DNA of 64,000 nucleotides from Aurantiochytrium sp. KH105 (taxonomy: Eukaryota; Sar; Bigyra; Thraustochytrida; Thraustochytriidae). Location: NCBI GenBank assembly GCA_003116975.1, contig BGKB01000229.1, positions 1 through 64,000 of the forward strand. The letters are read 5' to 3'. This document shows positions 60,866 to 64,000 of the stretch, piece by piece. Position numbers and translations under genes: made by a program. The notes beneath the pieces are model-generated. The model was not told where the DNA came from, searched no databases, and worked only from the letters and a program-made list of their open reading frames with translations. The first letter of the stretch is position 1, and each line of letters opens with the position of its first letter.

Positions 60866-62035
60866 ATGTTTTGGGACCTTCTGAGCCGTGCCGCCGGCGC
60901 TGTGGACCTGACGGTGCCGTACTTTTTGACGAGCGGGCTCATGTGCGACGGATGGGGCGACGTGGACGATGACACGGACCAGCTGCTTGCTCATGAAATG
61001 CGAGAGCGGGGCACGGGCATGTTTCCAGATATCAAAGAGCTCACGTTTGCGGACGGGAGTAAGCCGCACGACGAGACACGCATCGGCTCGTTCACCTCGC
61101 CATGTGCCGCATGGCTGCCTCAGGAAAGTCAAACGGGCTACGTCATGATCGTGTCACCGCCGGCCACCAAAGGTCCTGTGCGAGGTGTCGTTGTGCTCGT
61201 CGCCCCAATCAGCGATGAGGGCTTCACCTTTCGTCATAGACTTGTGGCGGCACCTCTTGCTCGACAAGGCTTTGTCTCTTTGATTCTGCAAAGCCCCTTC
61301 TTTGGCCGTCGTCAGCTCAATGGCCAAAAGAACTTTTTTATGCGAACAGCCAACATGATGCTACTACAGATCCCGACAGTGAGTATCGAGGCTGCAAAGC
61401 TTGTCAAATACGCACGACTTGCTTTCCCAGGTGTGCCCCTTGGACTTGCCGGGATGAGTGTCGGTGGCTGCTCGGCAGCCTCTGCATTCCCCAGCGCCGT
61501 CAAGGAGATTCAGAGCATTGACGGAAGTGGAGAGTCGACCCCTCTCGTATTGTGCGGCTTTGTGCCGCCATCGCAGTGCAGCATTCTCTTTTCCAGTCGC
61601 TTTTCACGTCTTTTTGACTATGGCGCTCTCACTCTTGATAGGCCTGGCTATCGCACCGTTGAGGACGTCAAGGCGCGGCTTGCGGAGCGCTTTCAGACCC
61701 ATGACGCGACAACATGCTTTGACCTCCTTCGCGGACAGGACTTCTGCCCCTCGCCGCGCCTGACCTTTTCCCTTTTATGCGCGAAACATGACTATGTTGT
61801 CGTTCGCGAAGATACCATGCGGCTCTACGAAGCAGGTCGCGCTGTCATTGCAGACATCCGTCTTCGTTTCTTGTCAGGCGGACACCTGTCGAATATTGCA
61901 CAAACCTCTCAGATCATGCCGCACGCAATCGTGGAATCCTTTCAAGCACCAGACCCTTCCTTTACGAATGCTGCTGCAGTTGCAGAAAAGGTGCAGGACG
62001 ACAGCCAGCAGCTTTCACCCCGGAGCAGACTTTGA
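60866..62035 (+). CDS. ABHD18: ABHD18-like alpha/beta hydrolase, copy A
   Basis: 389 residues from ATG 60866 (MFWDLLSRAAGAV). The family signature is clear: an N-terminal block with DGWGD and MFPDIKELTF, the core strand RGVVVLVAPISDEG, and APLARQGFVSLILQSPFFGRRQ. The nucleophile elbow is GMSVGG, with Ser as catalytic residue, and the final histidine is in FLSGGHLSNIAQT. The acid is probably the Asp in LLCAKHDYVVV. Animal ABHD18 is a mitochondria-associated lipid hydrolase; the substrate here is inferred only from the family. The gene is tail-to-tail with a paralogue at 62159-63526, 123 bp away. Confidence 0.88.
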   Translation: MFWDLLSRAAGAVDLTVPYFLTSGLMCDGWGDVDDDTDQLLAHEMRERGTGMFPDIKELTFADGSKPHDETRIGSFTSPCAAWLPQESQTGYVMIVSPPATKGPVRGVVVLVAPISDEGFTFRHRLVAAPLARQGFVSLILQSPFFGRRQLNGQKNFFMRTANMMLLQIPTVSIEAAKLVKYARLAFPGVPLGLAGMSVGGCSAASAFPSAVKEIQSIDGSGESTPLVLCGFVPPSQCSILFSSRFSRLFDYGALTLDRPGYRTVEDVKARLAERFQTHDATTCFDLLRGQDFCPSPRLTFSLLCAKHDYVVVREDTMRLYEAGRAVIADIRLRFLSGGHLSNIAQTSQIMPHAIVESFQAPDPSFTNAAAVAEKVQDDSQQLSPRSRL

Positions 62036-62158
62036 GCATCTTTGTTGCCTTTTGTTCTGTACAAAATACTAAAATTGAAGCACTGCAAGCTAGCTGAGAC
62101 AAAGAGAGAAGAGAAAATTGATTCAATTCCAAAGAAAAGAAACTCATTCCGTGGATTC

Positions 62159-63526
62159 CTATTGAACGGAGGCGCGACGCTGCTTCAAGCGACAGCTTAG
62201 CGCGATTGGCGACGTGAAGAGCTTGTACAAAAAAGCCAATCGCCTTCGTCTGCCAGCACCTGATGTCTTCTTGCTCGCGCCCTTGAGCCTAGCCAATTCG
62301 CCGAGGCTGCTTGCTGGCGGAGAGCTGCTAATCATGCGAGCCTCGACGCCATCGAGCCTTGAAAAGGTCTCCAGAATGGCATTGGGAAGGAAACGATACG
62401 TTTGCGCAATGAGCGAAACATGTCCGCCTGGAAGCGTCTCTTGTCGCGCACTCGAGACGAACGGTCGGGCGATGTCAAACGTGTCTCCAGCGTGCTCATG
62501 CGTGACAATGCGGTCGTCCTGGCCTCGGATGCAGGTAAACGCGGTTTTCGTCGGAACGCCATCAAGTGGGAGAGTAAAGAATTTGGCCGTGTCGCGCTCA
62601 TCGAGGACCTCTATGAGGCGCGCCTTGGCCTCTTTTAGCGTGCGAAAACCGTCTTCGTCCTTGATGAGAGACTTGAAATTGAACATTGGAGCTATTGCGC
62701 TGTCAACCATGCATCGTCCATGTGAAGGCGGAAGAAAAGAGCAGATGGCCAATGCAGTTGGCTCCCGGCCTTGGGCTTCATCGAGAGCTTGAAGCTCTCT
62801 GAGAACGGAAGGTAGCACTCCAATGATCACGCCGCCGCCAAAGCTTGTACCCGAGAGTCCAAGCGGGACGTCAGGAAATCTCATTCTGGCAAACTTGAGA
62901 AGCTTGGTCACTTCAATCATCATCGTGGGTAACTGTGAGAAAAAGCGTGCAACAGTACGGATAAAAGGACCTGTCTGTCCTAAAGGCCTCCGCATGCCGT
63001 AAAATGGACTCTCCAAGATATACGAAACGTAGCCTTTCGCGGCCAGTGGACTGGCAACACAGTGTTGCCGCATGAGAAAGCCCTCTTCAGCGGTTGCTGC
63101 GACTTGGATGAGTACGCCTCGGATCGGGACGTCTTCGGGTGGCGAAATCACGAGAACGTATCCGGTCTTGCTCTCCTCAGGTAACCATTGGGCAGCAGGC
63201 GAAGCAAATGAGGCGAGGCGGTTGGTGTCCCCGTATTGCGTTCCATCGTCAAAGCTCAGGTCCGCAATGTCGGGAAAGCATTCGGTTCCTTCACTTTCGA
63301 TGATGCGAAGCAAATTTTAGTCATTTTCTAGGTATTCTGCTTCATCCCCCCATCCGTCTTGGAAAAATTGATTGAAAGCGGTCTTCGCCCAAATGCTGTC
63401 GAGTGAACCAAGCATGCTGCTCGCGAAAGAAGCCGCCGACCTACGTATCGATGCTGTTCGCTCAGGGGAGGAAATGCTCTCTCCCGGGAAAGGGGATGGC
63501 GTTGGCGGGGGCACAACCGTCGTCAT
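62159..63526 (-). pseudogene. ABHD18-like hydrolase, copy B, interrupted by one in-frame stop
   Basis: Paralogue of the gene at 60866. The coding frame runs from ATG 63526 (or ATG 63415, which matches the start of copy A) to 62159. One in-frame TAA at 63317-63319 lies between FFQDGWGDEAEYLEND and LLRIIESEGTECFPDI. Both sides align with copy A without a frame change. No GT-AG pair nearby would remove the stop. Downstream, everything is intact for 384 codons: SPFYGMRRP, the elbow GTSFGG and the final LPGGHVSLIAQT. Reading: a recent pseudogene, stop read-through, or a sequencing error. Translation from a downstream Met would lose the first third of the core. Confidence 0.7.
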
Positions 63527-64000
63527 TGTCGTCCTTGGTCAAGTCTTTCGGGTTTGCTCGGCCTCTCCTCCGCCTTGACTATTTGTCACTGCCCTTTTCA
63601 ATGAAATTGTGTAAAGTGCCTGGTCGCTGGCAACTGGAAGTAGAAAGCTAGAGGCTGCTTGCCAAAACATCAACGTTTGTCATCGACGTTGTAATGCTTT
63701 ATCATCATATTCGTGTCGAAGACGAGGCCGCGGCGCATCGTCCAATCGACAAACTCAGGCAAGACGCCCTTCCCCCCAAAAAAAGAAAAGCCCTTCATCT
63801 ATTTCGCTCCGCGCCCCCACCCCGCCGGCCGCGAGACGTCACCACGCGATCGAGCCAGTCTCAAGGTTCGTAGCCCATGCAGGCGCGAAGACGCACAAGC
63901 CGCCCCCGTTTATGTTCGTTCCTGTCCGTTCTCCCAGGCGGCGACCAAGGTCGAAGACTTTCCTTTTTCCGGATTCACCGTCTCTTGCCGTCCGCTTGGT
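63527..64000. other. Right flank, upstream of ABHD18-like copy B
   Basis: GC-rich at the end, with CCCC-AAAAAAA text at 63771-63789. Likely promoter of copy B and perhaps of a gene beyond the window. No coding sequence supported. Confidence 0.45.

Overview
This is nuclear DNA from a GC-rich, intron-poor, gene-dense protist. It carries spliceosomal introns with GTAAGT or GTACGT donors, a Golgi GRASP protein, an intraflagellar-transport subunit and other flagellum-type proteins, a tRNA-intron endonuclease, exosome and TRAMP-type RNA factors, a mitochondrial ribosomal protein and a full-length PDR-type ABC transporter. A flagellated stramenopile fits best, and a labyrinthulomycete/thraustochytrid is my best guess. 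That assignment is inference from gene content and architecture. I recognise no prokaryotic, organellar or viral region, and no tRNA, rRNA, CRISPR array or intact transposon.

Layout. 1-4.9 kb: no gene, but two diverged copies of a ~1.6 kb non-coding repeat. 4.9-10.8 kb: an eleven-exon gene that I could reconstruct completely. Ten phase-2 introns join nine 84-nt exons, each encoding one 28-residue leucine-rich repeat (LRR), to a long last exon. That exon encodes ankyrin-like repeats, a helical region, a non-RD protein kinase, a RING/IBR zinc module and a C-terminal TIR domain. It looks like an immune-type receptor or signalling protein of a kind I do not recognise, and it is the main discovery here. 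11.8-14.6 kb: tandem repeats at the 3' end of an SH3/coiled-coil/Gln-rich protein. 15.8-17.3 kb: GRASP. 17.7-21.8 kb: an HU(CCDC81)-like plus triple calcyphosin-like EF-hand protein. 22.4-27.1 kb: PDR-type ABC transporter. 27.4-30.0 kb: two tandem FRAG1/DRAM membrane proteins. 31.7-32.6 kb: LEA-like stress protein. 34.5-35.1 kb: unknown small protein.

36.1-37.5 kb: OLA1 GTPase (three exons). 38.8-39.0 kb: a possible 52-residue membrane protein. 39.6-41.1 kb: Golgi-type SGNH/PC-esterase-like protein. 41.6-42.4 kb: mitochondrial uS5. 42.8-48.6 kb: a divergent pair, a CTFxP-repeat protein and IFT54 with a duplicated N-terminal domain. 49.2-51.8 kb: RFC1. 52.3-54.0 kb: a divergent pair, an AIR/ZCCHC7-like zinc-knuckle protein and a DUF1764 protein. 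54.3-56.0 kb: histidine acid phosphatase (three exons). 56.3-57.3 kb: probable nuclear protein. 58.0-58.8 kb: exosome RRP40. 59.1-60.2 kb: tRNA endonuclease SEN2 (three exons). 60.9-63.5 kb: two tail-to-tail ABHD18-like hydrolases, one interrupted by an in-frame stop.

Themes. Flagellar function (IFT54, the CTFxP protein, the HU/calcyphosin protein) and RNA processing (RRP40, AIR-like, SEN2) recur, but there is no operon-like logic. Many genes sit in divergent pairs with short shared upstream regions. Several ORFs open to the left on non-ATG codons, so I placed starts at the first ATG that agrees with the family or with a splice model.
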